Part shown: one piece after another, positions 12,676 through 22,059 of the stretch | Numbering within the stretch: the first letter of the stretch is position 1 | Layout: the number at the start of each line of letters is the position of its first letter | NCBI GenBank assembly: GCA_019054805.1 | Contig: JAHQIY010000042.1 | Span: forward strand, 186,001-250,000 | DNA length: 64,000 bases | From: Brachionus manjavacas | Lineage: Eukaryota > Rotifera > Eurotatoria > Ploima > Brachionidae | Reading direction: 5' to 3' | Notes under the pieces: model-generated | What the model was told of the DNA's origin: nothing | The model's input: only the letters and a program-made list of their open reading frames with translations | Databases searched by the model: none | Program-made: the position numbers and the translations under genes

Positions 12676-12697
12676 ATTACGCTTAGCTAAGCGTAAT
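12676..12697. repeat. perfect 22-bp palindrome after azurin
   Basis: Two 11-base arms (ATTACGCTTAG/CTAAGCGTAAT) meet without a loop just downstream of the azurin stop. There is no T-run, so it is not a typical terminator by itself. It may be an mRNA-stabilising 3' hairpin or a protein site. Confidence 0.5.
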
Positions 12698-12703
12698 ATG
12701 GAT

Positions 12704-12738
12704 AAAGCTGGGAGTACTTCTCCCAGCTTTATTTTTTT
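12704..12738 (+). terminator. Rho-independent terminator of azurin
   Basis: The 11-bp perfect stem AAAGCTGGGAG/CTCCCAGCTTT with loop TACTT is followed by A and seven T. It lies between azurin and the convergent chemoreceptor gene. Confidence 0.92.
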
Positions 12739-12740
12739 GG

Positions 12741-14633
12741 CTAACTCAGCTTGAAGTTAGCTACCTGACGCTTAAGATCGTCGTTAGTATCATTGAGTCT
12801 TTCTGCTGCCTGTACCGTTTCTTGTCCGCTATCCACAAGCGACTCAACAATATCTCTTATAGACAACATGTTTCTACTTAGCTCTTCAGCCACGGTACTC
12901 TGCTCTTCCGTTGCGGCGGCTATCTGAGTGCTCACATCATCAATTTCTTTGACGGAGTCGCTCATCATGGAGAGGCTTTGAGAAACATCTGAGGTTTTAT
13001 CTGCCGTTTCTTGGCATTGGTTTTTAGTTGCGTCCATGGCAGTAACGACACTCTCCGTCCCACTTAGGAGTTGGCTGAGCATATCTGAGATTTCCATCGT
13101 GCTGTTCTGAGTTCTTGCTGCAAGTGCCCTAACCTCATCCGCAACCACGGCAAATCCTCGTCCTTGCTCCCCAGCTCTAGCGGCCTCAATTGCGGCATTT
13201 AACGCAAGCAAATTTGTTTGCTCTGAAATTTCCCCAATAACATTGAGCACATTGCTGATTTTATTTGCGTCTTGATTCATGCGCATGATGCTGTTGGACA
13301 TCTCATCAACCTCTGAAACGAGTGCACTTACCGTATCAACTGCATTATTAACTATTTTCAAAGACGATATGGCTTCTTTACTGGCTTCATCAGTAATACG
13401 ATTTGACTGATTAACGTTCTCTGCCACATTTCGCGCACTCTCACTCATTTCTGTAATCGCGGTAACGACCTGTTCAGTCTCTTTTGAATGAGAGATAAGC
13501 TTGGACTCGTTGCTTCTCGCTGTAGAACCAAGCTGTTCAACACTTACGGAGATGTTCTCACTCGCATGAGAAATATGAAGCATCATTTGTTGCAGGTTCT
13601 CTACAAACTTATTGAAGCCTGCACTGATTTGCGCCAAGTCATCGTCACCATTAACATCCAACCTTTGAGTCAAATCACCATTACCATGGGAAAGATCGAG
13701 AACAGCGGATTTGAGTTTCAGTAACGGACGATATGCATAACGGAGAATAAGGAAAATAGCGCCACAGCTGATAAGGAGCAATAGTCCGCCAGTGGCGAAA
13801 GATTCGTACATAGCACTATAAACATCGGTCAGGGCAGACTCCTGATCCACAAACACCATTAACGTCCAGTACATGCCGGAAGCTAGATTCACTCGCTCAA
13901 AGTAGCCGTCAAATTGAATACCTAAATATGGGAAAGTTAAATGCCCTGACTGCTCGGCAAAGAACATCTGCTCCATCTCCTGAAAGTTAGGACTAATTTG
14001 AGATGGCGTTCGCCCAATATCATTAGGATCATCACTGGCAAAAAAGACTGCATTCCTATCGGTAAGCGTTGCCGCTCCACCAGCAAACCGCATGTTACTT
14101 ACTGCCGTTACAACATCACCTAACTGGACGTCCCCCAGAAGAACTCCAATAAACTGACCACTCTCAACCACTGGCATGGTTACGCTCACCACTTTTTGCT
14201 TTGTGACTTGATCTTGGTATATATCAGTTAGTGAAACGCCAGAAGCATTCTTTGCGGCTCGGTACCAGTCTCGGGTGCGAAAATCAAACTTGGTCCCATC
14301 TAATGACATATAAGTGCGTCCATCATCGTAAGTCATAATGACATTTGAAATGGAACTGCTCTCTGCCAGTAAAGTAACTAGGTGTTGGTTTTCTGTATCA
14401 CTGAGCTGGGAATTGAAACTCTTGGCACCTTGAGCAATGGCATTTGTTTTGAATTGCATCATCTGCTCTAGCTCTGATACGTGAAAACTCAGTTTGTCTG
14501 ATGTTTTAGAAACAAGTCCGCCAATCATCTTGTCTCTCATCGCTAAGATGTTCAGCGTACCTAATACGATCAATGACACAGCAACCAAAGTGCCAACGCC
14601 AATGTAAATCCTTGATTTAAAGCCTAAGTTCAT
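12741..14633 (-). CDS. methyl-accepting chemotaxis protein with dCache sensor
   Basis: This 630-residue chemoreceptor has an N-terminal membrane segment (about 10-30), a periplasmic dCache-type domain (about 35-270), a second membrane segment, HAMP, and a cytoplasmic signalling domain with the hairpin-tip sequence [20 protein letters not shown]. In the sensor, [16 protein letters not shown] and LLGDVQL resemble the amino-acid/amine-binding dCache signature, with Phe where the first Tyr is expected. No C-terminal CheR-docking pentapeptide is present. I prefer the ATG at 14633 because GAGG lies 6 bases upstream; a GTG at 14645 is also open. It is divergent from the PLP decarboxylase, hinting at a link with amino acids or amines (inference). 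Confidence 0.93.
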   Translation of the reverse strand: MNLGFKSRIYIGVGTLVAVSLIVLGTLNILAMRDKMIGGLVSKTSDKLSFHVSELEQMMQFKTNAIAQGAKSFNSQLSDTENQHLVTLLAESSSISNVIMTYDDGRTYMSLDGTKFDFRTRDWYRAAKNASGVSLTDIYQDQVTKQKVVSVTMPVVESGQFIGVLLGDVQLGDVVTAVSNMRFAGGAATLTDRNAVFFASDDPNDIGRTPSQISPNFQEMEQMFFAEQSGHLTFPYLGIQFDGYFERVNLASGMYWTLMVFVDQESALTDVYSAMYESFATGGLLLLISCGAIFLILRYAYRPLLKLKSAVLDLSHGNGDLTQRLDVNGDDDLAQISAGFNKFVENLQQMMLHISHASENISVSVEQLGSTARSNESKLISHSKETEQVVTAITEMSESARNVAENVNQSNRITDEASKEAISSLKIVNNAVDTVSALVSEVDEMSNSIMRMNQDANKISNVLNVIGEISEQTNLLALNAAIEAARAGEQGRGFAVVADEVRALAARTQNSTMEISDMLSQLLSGTESVVTAMDATKNQCQETADKTSDVSQSLSMMSDSVKEIDDVSTQIAAATEEQSTVAEELSRNMLSIRDIVESLVDSGQETVQAAERLNDTNDDLKRQVANFKLS

Positions 14634-14645
14634 CATAAACCTCAC

Positions 14646-15048
14646 TTGCTAAGCGAGCTAACATGGAATTATGAATGACATTCGGTTGTTTTAGTTGTTA
14701 TGTAGCGGCGCCATATTGTTATTGTATGCGCGCAATCAACCCATCACCCAGCCAACGATAACTTTCCTGCACAGTATGCAACTGAGTTATCAATAGAACA
14801 TCTAGTTGCAGATGAGTGAATTTTCAATATTTAACTAACGAAATGTATAAATAATCATTCTTATTTACTACTCACTCATTTATATACTGAATATATGAGA
14901 TCTCATAGATACTTTTAGATCTATAAATATAGAGCCCCTACTCAGTGTCTATATTCACCTATACACGAGTTTTCGTGTTGGCTAGGTAGCGAAAAACACT
15001 CTCGCTGCTTGTTCCTGATACTAAGTACTTAAATCTTGGAGCAAAATT
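14646..15048. other. 403-bp AT-rich divergent promoter region
   Basis: The spacer lies between the chemoreceptor (minus) and the decarboxylase (plus) starts. It is rich in A/T between about 14820 and 14950 and contains a small hairpin (ACACGA/TCGTGT, 14963-14978). GGAG before 15049 is the decarboxylase ribosome site. I see no recognised operator and no open frame worth calling. Confidence 0.5.
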
Positions 15049-16947
15049 ATGAGTAACGATAACAATATAAACTATGGTCCGAAACGAACACCTTGGATTG
15101 AACAAGTTCCAGAGTTCGCTGTAGGTAAAATAACCGCACCTTCTGCTGATCCCATTGAGGTATACGCAGAAAGAAACTATGACTTTCACTATACCGAACA
15201 GGCAATTAATGGCTTTGACGTCGAATTACCACCGACAGGACAAAACTGCGGTGAGCAAAACAATGTCTATGAACAGATACAAGCCTATGTCGATTCACAG
15301 AAGGAAAGGTTTTTAGGCTATCAGACGGAGGAGAATATTAGCTATAAAAACCGATTAGCGCCTTTTCTTAACGTCAGCTTAAACAATGTTGGTGACCCAT
15401 TCGTCAATGGCAACTATACGATCAACTCGAAGTGCGTCGAACGCTCTGTCCTTGATTACTACGCCTCACTTTGGAACGCTCAGTGGCCATCGCAAGGCCC
15501 ATACATAGATGAAGATGGCAACTTCCAAAAAGGAGTAGGCGAAAGCTATTGGGGCTATGTACTCACTATGGGTAGTACAGAAGGCAATTTATACGGCATG
15601 TTAAATGCCCGAGATTATCTCAGCGGAGTGATGCTGCTAGAAGAGGAAATACGCGCTGAAACCGACGATGGTGAGACAATTTCAAATTGCCAAGTGTATG
15701 CGCACCACCCTTCTCCACCAACCCACACTCCTAATGCATACACACCGGTGGCGTTTTTTTCTGAAGACACTCACTACTCCATCGTCAAAGCAATGGCCGT
15801 AGAGAAAATAGAGACCTTTGGCGAACTTGGTAATCGGCTATATCCTGATGAGAACCCAGCCAGTCCGGGTAAGCCTTGGCCCGCTGAAGTAGAATCAGAA
15901 GGACCAACCGCTGCGCTGCCTGCAGGCTCTGGTGCAATAGACGTGGATAAACTAATCCAATACGTCACTTTCTTTGCTGAAAGAGGATACCCAATACTTC
16001 TAGTCCTTAATTGCGGAACAACATTTAAAGGCGCATACGATGATGTTTCGACAATTACCGCCAGGCTAAAACCAATCCTTGAAAGAAATGGACTATGGAA
16101 AAGAGAAGTACCCATCGATCCAGACGACCCAACTCATGGATATGAGACTCGGACTGGCTATTGGCTTCATATTGACGGAGCGCTTGGAGGAAGTTATGTC
16201 CCCTTCATAAAAATGGCGAAAGATTGTGATGAGTACCAATCCTTCTTTAAAGAGCATGGTGACTATACTGGCCCTAATTTCGACTTTACTAACCCTATGG
16301 TGCATTCAATTGTAACCAGTGGGCATAAATTTCCCGGAGCACCGTGGCCAACGGGTGTCTATATGACCAAGCAGCAGTATATGGTCTCTCCTCCGGATAA
16401 CCCAGAATATATTGGTTCACCAGACACGACGTTTGCCGGCTCACGAAATGGGCTATCGCCATTAGTGTTATGGGAATACTTCGCCCGCAATAGCTACAAA
16501 GAGCAAATTAGGCTGACAATGAAAGCTCAAGAAGTCGCCCAATATGCTCAGGAGCAACTTGCGCTGGTTGCTGATTATTGGGCCGAAAAAGGATCACCTC
16601 TTCCTCAAGGGCTATGGTTGCAACGTACTCCACTTTCGTTGTCACTCATATTTTGTCAGCCGAATGAAGAGATTATCTTCCGCTATTCTTTGGCAAAAGA
16701 AAGCACCACAGTGACGACTTACGAGAACGGCAAGGAGATTGATCAAGTTCGACACTATGTCCACCTGTTTACGATGTGGGATGTAGATAAACAGCTCATA
16801 GACAGTTTATGTGAAGACTTAAAGCAAGAAGGAGCATTTGATACTCGACTGTATAAAAAGATCAAACATACGACTGTGCATAAACCGAGAGTGAAGAATG
16901 CTGTGAGGCAAATTCAGCTGCCACTTAAGGGGCGGTCCTTTCGTTAG
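15049..16947 (+). CDS. PLP-dependent group II amino acid decarboxylase (substrate unknown)
   Basis: The PLP-binding lysine is K427 in TSGHKFPGAPWPTG, the group II decarboxylase signature. GSTEGNLYGMLNARD and WLHIDGALGG (Asp contacting the pyridine N) are also present. These stretches resemble bacterial histidine decarboxylase and plant serine decarboxylase. At 632 residues it is far longer than the ~380-residue Morganella-type histidine decarboxylase, with insertions around residues 195-300 and a C-terminal extension. Candidate substrates are histidine, serine or aromatic amino acids; the sequence does not decide. The ATG follows GGAGCAAAATT. It stands alone and is divergent from a dCache chemoreceptor. 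No antiporter neighbour suggests an acid-resistance pair. Confidence 0.85.
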   Translation: MSNDNNINYGPKRTPWIEQVPEFAVGKITAPSADPIEVYAERNYDFHYTEQAINGFDVELPPTGQNCGEQNNVYEQIQAYVDSQKERFLGYQTEENISYKNRLAPFLNVSLNNVGDPFVNGNYTINSKCVERSVLDYYASLWNAQWPSQGPYIDEDGNFQKGVGESYWGYVLTMGSTEGNLYGMLNARDYLSGVMLLEEEIRAETDDGETISNCQVYAHHPSPPTHTPNAYTPVAFFSEDTHYSIVKAMAVEKIETFGELGNRLYPDENPASPGKPWPAEVESEGPTAALPAGSGAIDVDKLIQYVTFFAERGYPILLVLNCGTTFKGAYDDVSTITARLKPILERNGLWKREVPIDPDDPTHGYETRTGYWLHIDGALGGSYVPFIKMAKDCDEYQSFFKEHGDYTGPNFDFTNPMVHSIVTSGHKFPGAPWPTGVYMTKQQYMVSPPDNPEYIGSPDTTFAGSRNGLSPLVLWEYFARNSYKEQIRLTMKAQEVAQYAQEQLALVADYWAEKGSPLPQGLWLQRTPLSLSLIFCQPNEEIIFRYSLAKESTTVTTYENGKEIDQVRHYVHLFTMWDVDKQLIDSLCEDLKQEGAFDTRLYKKIKHTTVHKPRVKNAVRQIQLPLKGRSFR

Positions 16948-16978
16948 AGAGCTAGAAACATTGGAATATTAGTAATAT

Positions 16979-17005
16979 GCTTAGCTCACTTAAAGTGAGC
17001 TAAGC
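16979..17005. repeat. 27-bp perfect palindromic hairpin after the decarboxylase
   Basis: Arms of 13 bases (GCTTAGCTCACTT/AAGTGAGCTAAGC) flank a single A. It sits between the convergent decarboxylase and VOC genes. There is no T-run on either side, so it may be a bidirectional, weak terminator or RNA-stability hairpin. Confidence 0.55.
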
Positions 17006-17023
17006 GACTGTTAATCTATCCAT

Positions 17024-17401
17024 TTAAAGGTAGATACTAACCTCAATCAGGTTTGAGTCAGGGTCGAGAAAGTAAACAGACTCAATCGCGCCAGTCGCGC
17101 CAGTCGCTCCCGACTTCTCAACAGGCCCCTCAACGATGGTTACTTGCTCTGCTTTAAGATGATTGATGACCTCTTCCAGTGACCATGTAGAGATCAAGCA
17201 CATATCTCCAGAACCTACTCTTGCCCTGTTCCTTGGCTCTTGCCCAAGTAATTGAAAGTTGATTTTTTGGTTACCAAATTGAACCGCTTTACGCCCACCA
17301 GAAAAAGTAAGCTCCTTCATTAGCAATACGCGCTGGTAAAACGCCACTGACGTGTCAATATCTGAAACTGTCAGCACGATATGGTCTATGTGGCTAATCA
17401 T
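17024..17401 (-). CDS. VOC (glyoxalase/bleomycin-resistance/dioxygenase) superfamily protein
   Basis: The 125-residue protein has the two beta-alpha-beta-beta-beta VOC modules: IDHIVLTVSDIDTSVAFYQ (metal-binding His 6) and SVYFLDPDSNLIEVSIYL (metal-binding Glu near the end), with an internal NFQLLGQEP. The family includes metalloenzymes for lactoylglutathione, ring-cleavage and drug modification; the substrate here is not evident. A 9-bp tandem duplication at about 17088-17105 gives GATGATG in the loop before SVYFLD, three residues longer than relatives I know. The gene is on the minus strand, apparently its own unit. Confidence 0.85.
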   Translation of the reverse strand: MISHIDHIVLTVSDIDTSVAFYQRVLLMKELTFSGGRKAVQFGNQKINFQLLGQEPRNRARVGSGDMCLISTWSLEEVINHLKAEQVTIVEGPVEKSGATGATGAIESVYFLDPDSNLIEVSIYL

Positions 17402-17484
17402 AAGTTCCTTCTCTTATTAGACTTCGACTTGCTCTCGCGCATATTGGAACTTGTTCAAGTAGGAGTCAAACCCGCCAGATATTA

Positions 17485-18036
17485 TTAATTCTGATTTAAA
17501 CGCCGTATCAGTTTTGCTGGCGTCCCACCGTATAAACAATCTGCTGGCACATCGCTGTTCACCACTGAATTTGCCGCTATTACCGAACGTGCTCCTATCG
17601 TCACACCCTGATTAATCACGCAGTTACCACCGATCCAAACATCGTCTTCGACGATAATCGGTTTGCAGTACGTTTCCCACTCTCTTCGCTTGTTAAAGTC
17701 TAATGAGTGTGACGCAGTGTAAAACTGTGTACTAGGACCAATCAGTACGTTATCACCAATAGTAATTTTTGCCCCATCTAGCATTACCACATTCATGTTG
17801 ATAAAGGTGTTATCGCCAATTTCGATTGTTTTACCAAATTCACAATGGAATGGGGGTCGTACAATACTCTGACCTACTGACCCGAATAAAGCGTTCTGCA
17901 ATACCTCTGTTTCATCTGATTCGATGGATTGATTAAACGCTTTTAAGGTAGCTAGGGCATGAGTTCGAAGATCATTTATTTCTTGGTCAGCACCATCAAA
18001 CTGCTGACCTGACATCATTTTTTCTAGTTCAGACAT
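17485..18036 (-). CDS. maltose/galactoside-type sugar O-acetyltransferase (left-handed beta-helix)
   Basis: Hexapeptide-repeat acetyltransferases of the LacA/Maa/NodL group move acetyl from acetyl-CoA to sugars. The N-terminal Mac domain (MSELEKMMSGQQFD) is followed by hexapeptide repeats with the catalytic His in YTASHSLDF and the CoA-site block KPIIVEDDVWIGGNCVI. The C-terminus SVVNSDVPADCLYGGTPAKLIR is typical. I choose the ATG at 18036 (183 residues); a GTG at 18045 would add three residues. It is 83 bp upstream of the VOC gene on the same strand and could be co-transcribed. The sugar is unknown. Confidence 0.88.
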   Translation of the reverse strand: MSELEKMMSGQQFDGADQEINDLRTHALATLKAFNQSIESDETEVLQNALFGSVGQSIVRPPFHCEFGKTIEIGDNTFINMNVVMLDGAKITIGDNVLIGPSTQFYTASHSLDFNKRREWETYCKPIIVEDDVWIGGNCVINQGVTIGARSVIAANSVVNSDVPADCLYGGTPAKLIRRLNQN

Positions 18037-18243
18037 GAAAATCACTCACTGATTAAGACTCTTCGAAGCTAACAGCTTTATAGAAATTTAAACAGAGTAA
18101 AGACAGAAAAAGCACTTTCCTATTTTCAATCTAAACTTATAGATGAGGTAAATTTGTAAACTTATAGCACAATATAAATATGAAACTATATTTATATATA
18201 AAAGACAAAAGATCTTTGCTTTAGAGAGTACGGATTGATAAAT

Positions 18244-19305
18244 ATGATAATAAATAAAAGGTCAGTTGTAATAATACTTGCCATCGCATTGGCAGGTATT
18301 GCACCGCTATTTTGGCTAATACTGCAAAGTGACGGCGACAATCATAGCCACAATGATGAGCACCAACATCACACGCTTTCTACAAATGTTCAAAAGGAAA
18401 TGTTGCTAAGCTCAAGTCTAGTTTCTCCTATCCCTTCGGGCGGTGACATTGATAAAGCTCAAGCAAAAATAGGTTGGCTGCTATTTAAAGATCCTCAGCT
18501 CTCTTCTAATGGTCAAATTAGCTGCGAATCTTGTCACGACTTGAGCAGCAATGGCGCAGAACCAACTGCTGTTTCTACTGGTGTCGAAGGACTCGGAGAA
18601 AGAAACTCTCTTACCGTCTTTAATGCTGCACTGAATTACCGTTTTTTCTGGGATGGAAGAGCTAACACTTTGAATGATCAAATTGATGGCCCGATACACA
18701 GCAACGTCGAGATGAACTCTAATTGGAAAGATATCACCAAATACGTTACAAACTCTCCTCAATATTCCCAACTTTTTGGTGAGCAACAAGTCGAAATCAA
18801 TGAAGCGACGATTAAATCTATGCTCGTCGAGTTTATGAACGCCCTTGTCACGCCAGACTCCCCTTTTGACAAGTACCTTTCTGGCGATAGAAACGCCCTA
18901 ACGACTCAGCAAATAGAAGGATGGAAACTTTTCCAGCAGCATGGATGTATCCGCTGCCATCGAGGCACCAATATCGGTGGTGGTATGGTGATGAAATTTG
19001 GCTTGTATGGTCAAGAGTACAACGGGCAAGAACGTTCCGCTGATACTGGCCGTCATATGCATACCAATAAGCAGGAAGACATGTACATCTTTAGGGTAGC
19101 AAGCCTAAGGAACGTTGCGGCAACCCCACCCTACTTTCACGATGGGCAAACACGCTACCTTGAAGACGCTATTGAAATTATGGCGCGCAGTCAGCTCGGA
19201 CTTTCATTAACTCCTAAAGAAATTGACGCCATAAGTGCATTTCTAAACACCCTGTCGGCCGAAAGACCTGCCATTCTTGAGGAGTTTGAAAATGAATCTT
19301 ACTAA
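18244..19305 (+). CDS. di-heme c-type cytochrome peroxidase (CcpA/MauG superfamily), membrane-anchored
   Basis: Bacterial di-heme peroxidases reduce H2O2 to water in the periplasm, or in the MauG branch oxidise proteins. Two heme-c sites are seen, SCESCHD and GCIRCHR, plus the family block TPPYFHDGQTRYLEDAIEIM. The N-terminus is an uncleaved-looking membrane segment (about residues 6-27) followed by a His-rich stretch (HSHNDEHQHH) that may bind metal. I start at the ATG at 18244 (353 residues); the TTG at 18235 is weaker. Its last 14 bp overlap the hybrid histidine kinase start, so the two are coupled. Azurin nearby is a possible electron donor (inference only). Confidence 0.9.
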   Translation: MIINKRSVVIILAIALAGIAPLFWLILQSDGDNHSHNDEHQHHTLSTNVQKEMLLSSSLVSPIPSGGDIDKAQAKIGWLLFKDPQLSSNGQISCESCHDLSSNGAEPTAVSTGVEGLGERNSLTVFNAALNYRFFWDGRANTLNDQIDGPIHSNVEMNSNWKDITKYVTNSPQYSQLFGEQQVEINEATIKSMLVEFMNALVTPDSPFDKYLSGDRNALTTQQIEGWKLFQQHGCIRCHRGTNIGGGMVMKFGLYGQEYNGQERSADTGRHMHTNKQEDMYIFRVASLRNVAATPPYFHDGQTRYLEDAIEIMARSQLGLSLTPKEIDAISAFLNTLSAERPAILEEFENESY

Positions 19306-21625
19306 AATCTTGTTTTCACTCGCTTCAGTCTTGTCTTTGTCAATTGGTACGCTAGTGTACTTTCTTTATCAGGAACATAAACAAATTACGGAGTACTATT
19401 CCTCGATTAGTTCCTTAGGTCATGAGATCATTGAAGTTCGCGACGCAGTCACCAATCACGCCCTATCTCCTCAGTTAGACCCCTATTTTTTAAATGCAGA
19501 GATCGTCAACCTTGAAAAAGAGAGTAAAGGTTTGCTTTCTAGTTACCAGAAGACGCCAAAATTAGGTCTTTACAACAAGCAAACAAACGAAGTCTTGACC
19601 CAATTCCACCAATCATTGCTAGCTTTGTCAGAAACGTTGGATAAAGTGGTCGGGCTAATTATTGTTAAAGATGCCTTACTCACATCAGTGATAGAACACG
19701 TGGAACTCGGTACTGAGAGCTCTGATTTAGAGCGAGATATCATAGCCAAGAAGATACATCAAAACGCGAGTTTGGATTACATACCCGCCAAATTGAAATC
19801 AACGGTTTCAACTTTTAAGCAGGTAGATTCTCAAAGACGCGCACTCTTTGCTTCACTTCTCTCACCTAAAAATTCCGAGTTTGTCGAACACTCGGAGAAG
19901 CAGCTAAGGCAGCAAGCGATAAACGTTCAAAATAAAATATTCCAGTTACTCGCTACTCTAGCTATCGTTGTTTCCGCATTTGTGATTTACACCTATGTAC
20001 ACCGCTTACAAGAGTTAAAACGTAACAACCACGCCTATCAAGAGGCAATTGATAGAACGGAGAAGGCCAATCACGCCAAATCTATTTTCTTAGCCACGAT
20101 GAGTCACGAACTAAGAACGCCGATGAGTGGTGTCCTCGGTGTTGCACAGATGATTCGTGAAGACACCAACGAATCTAGAACCAAAGAACACGCTGATATA
20201 ATTATTAACTCTGGTAATCACTTGGTCACACTGCTTAATGACATTCTCGACTTTTCAAAGGTAGAAGAAGGTAAGCTTGAACTCGAACATACCCCATTTT
20301 CGTTGAGAGAGCTTGTTCAGCCTTTAGAAAGCACCTTACTACCGCTGGCTCAGAAAAAGAACATCACACTGACTATTCCACATTACCCATCCGACGATCT
20401 AAAACTGGTTGGGGATGTTGCTCGTACAAGGCAACTGCTATTCAACCTGATTGGAAACGCCATTAAGTTCACTCAACAAGGCAAAGTCGAGGTCAATATC
20501 CAAATAAACGATTCGGGTTCAGTCGGTGTGCTGTTTACCGTTACGGACACGGGTATCGGTATTGAGGATGACAAGCTAAACAATATTTTCATTCCCTTCG
20601 AGCAAGCAGAGCTCTCTACTACCCGAAAATTCGGCGGCACAGGTCTTGGCCTTTCGATTGTGAAGAAGCTAGTCGATTTGATGGAGGGCGATATTTCAGT
20701 CTCTAGCCGAGTTGGCTATGGTTCTAAATTCGATATTTTCCTCCCTCTTGAAGTCCAACAAGACCGCGTGGACTTAAGTAACATCGAAGAAGCCTCTCTG
20801 AACAACACTGAACATTTACATAAAAAACGAATACTCTTGGTTGAAGACAACCGGGTCAACGCCGTTGTCGCGAAAGGTTTCCTTAAAGATTACGCTCAGG
20901 ACATCACGTGGGCAGAAGACGGATTGCAAGCCCTTGAGGTTTTAGAGAACGAACAGTTTGATCTCATTGTTATTGATAACCACATGCCCAACCTCAGTGG
21001 TGTTGAAACCATCAAGCGTATAAGAGAGACACTAAAACTCGATACAGTGATATTCGCGTATACGGCAGATGTCTTCAAAGAAGCTCACGACTCGCTAATT
21101 GACGCGGGCGCTAATTTCGTACTCACGAAACCCCTTCAAAAACCGAGTCTAGAGCTCGCATTAAAACAGTTTTCTCGTGAAATTATGGCGAGTTCGCAGC
21201 AAGAAATTGAGGGAAACACGGTTGTACCTTTAATTCGTCATCCCGCAAGCCAACTCGCGCTTACAGAAGAAGAGTTGTCTGCCAGTTCATCTTTTAATGA
21301 CCAGTCATTGAGTCGCGTGACTAAGCTAGAACTGTTAATCGGTTTAAAAACAAAGCTTAATGCTTTAACTGACCAACTTATTGAAGCCTATTCAAGTTCA
21401 AGCCTAGAATTGCTAATTGAAGCTTTAAGCCAAATAGAGACATCTGCGTCAGAGCTCGAGCTTGAAGAAGTGCTTGCTCTCGCTACAGTGGCAAAAGAGA
21501 GTTGTGAAAACAGCGAGCTACCCAACGTTGAACACTTACAGCAACTGATCAACCGGATGTTGGTTAACCTCCATCAGGCACAGCGGCTTACTTTGGAATT
21601 AAGTCACTCAACAAAACATGCATAA
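19292..21625 (+). CDS. membrane hybrid sensor histidine kinase, coupled to the di-heme peroxidase
   Basis: The 777-residue protein has TM1 (about 5-26), a periplasmic region to about 210 with no domain I recognise, TM2 (about 215-235), HisKA with H272 in MSHELRTPM, an ATPase domain (FNLIGNAIKFT, DTGIGI, GTGLGLSI) and a receiver domain with D562 in VIDNHMP and the LTKP lysine. The last ~150 residues are helical but show no HxxKG phosphotransfer motif, so a separate Hpt protein would be needed. The ATG at 19292 is preceded by GAGGAG and overlaps the peroxidase by 14 bp. No cognate response regulator is adjacent. A redox or peroxide signal is a reasonable inference from the partner. Confidence 0.92.
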   Translation: MNLTKILFSLASVLSLSIGTLVYFLYQEHKQITEYYSSISSLGHEIIEVRDAVTNHALSPQLDPYFLNAEIVNLEKESKGLLSSYQKTPKLGLYNKQTNEVLTQFHQSLLALSETLDKVVGLIIVKDALLTSVIEHVELGTESSDLERDIIAKKIHQNASLDYIPAKLKSTVSTFKQVDSQRRALFASLLSPKNSEFVEHSEKQLRQQAINVQNKIFQLLATLAIVVSAFVIYTYVHRLQELKRNNHAYQEAIDRTEKANHAKSIFLATMSHELRTPMSGVLGVAQMIREDTNESRTKEHADIIINSGNHLVTLLNDILDFSKVEEGKLELEHTPFSLRELVQPLESTLLPLAQKKNITLTIPHYPSDDLKLVGDVARTRQLLFNLIGNAIKFTQQGKVEVNIQINDSGSVGVLFTVTDTGIGIEDDKLNNIFIPFEQAELSTTRKFGGTGLGLSIVKKLVDLMEGDISVSSRVGYGSKFDIFLPLEVQQDRVDLSNIEEASLNNTEHLHKKRILLVEDNRVNAVVAKGFLKDYAQDITWAEDGLQALEVLENEQFDLIVIDNHMPNLSGVETIKRIRETLKLDTVIFAYTADVFKEAHDSLIDAGANFVLTKPLQKPSLELALKQFSREIMASSQQEIEGNTVVPLIRHPASQLALTEEELSASSSFNDQSLSRVTKLELLIGLKTKLNALTDQLIEAYSSSSLELLIEALSQIETSASELELEEVLALATVAKESCENSELPNVEHLQQLINRMLVNLHQAQRLTLELSHSTKHA

Positions 21626-21661
21626 TCTCATGAACAAAACGTACATATGCCCTTGAACGAA

Positions 21662-21685
21662 AAACGGAGCCTTCAGGCTCCGTTT
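21662..21685 (-). terminator. terminator hairpin between hybrid kinase and PilZ gene
   Basis: A perfect 10-bp stem (AAACGGAGCC/GGCTCCGTTT) has loop TTCA. On the minus strand it is followed by a T-run (from GAAAAA at 21659-21663), so it best terminates the PilZ gene; it may also stop kinase transcription. Confidence 0.85.
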
Positions 21686-21702
21686 AGAAATTACTAGTGA
21701 AA

Positions 21703-22059
21703 TCAGGCAGCGGCTTCTCTTAGCCGAGCAAAGAAAACAGGATACTTGCTACGGATCTTTCTTTGTTCATCAACCATGATTTTAAAAGTTGGGCCTTTAC
21801 GTAATTGAACAATCACTTCATCACGCTCAAAACGCAAGACTGCGCCTTCAATTTCCACGCGACTTTCGTCGTTAAGGTTAAGCATTCCTTTAATCTCAAG
21901 CCCTTTGTACATGGTATTAGAGTTGGCTACCACCATTCTAATGCCACCTTCAGAAACCTCCGCAACCTGAAACAGCTCATCTCCGAGCCTAACAAAAGGC
22001 CTCGCGCGTTTCGGGTATCTTAAACGGTAATACTGTCGTTTCTGTATATAGCTACTCAT
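21703..22059 (-). CDS. PilZ-domain protein (candidate c-di-GMP receptor)
   Basis: This 118-residue single-domain protein has RQYYRLRYPKRARP at the N-terminus and VAEVSEGGIRM about 20 residues later. These fit the PilZ pattern RxxxR ... [D/N]xSxxG, with Glu in place of the usual first Asp/Asn. PilZ proteins bind c-di-GMP and alter motility or surface behaviour, though some do not bind it. It stands alone with its own terminator. The substitution makes ligand binding uncertain. Confidence 0.82.
   Translation of the reverse strand: MSSYIQKRQYYRLRYPKRARPFVRLGDELFQVAEVSEGGIRMVVANSNTMYKGLEIKGMLNLNDESRVEIEGAVLRFERDEVIVQLRKGPTFKIMVDEQRKIRSKYPVFFARLREAAA

Noticed and set aside
16979-17005. Rho-independent terminator after the decarboxylase
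   Set aside because: The hairpin is perfect, but there is no T-run on either strand, so it was listed as a repeat.
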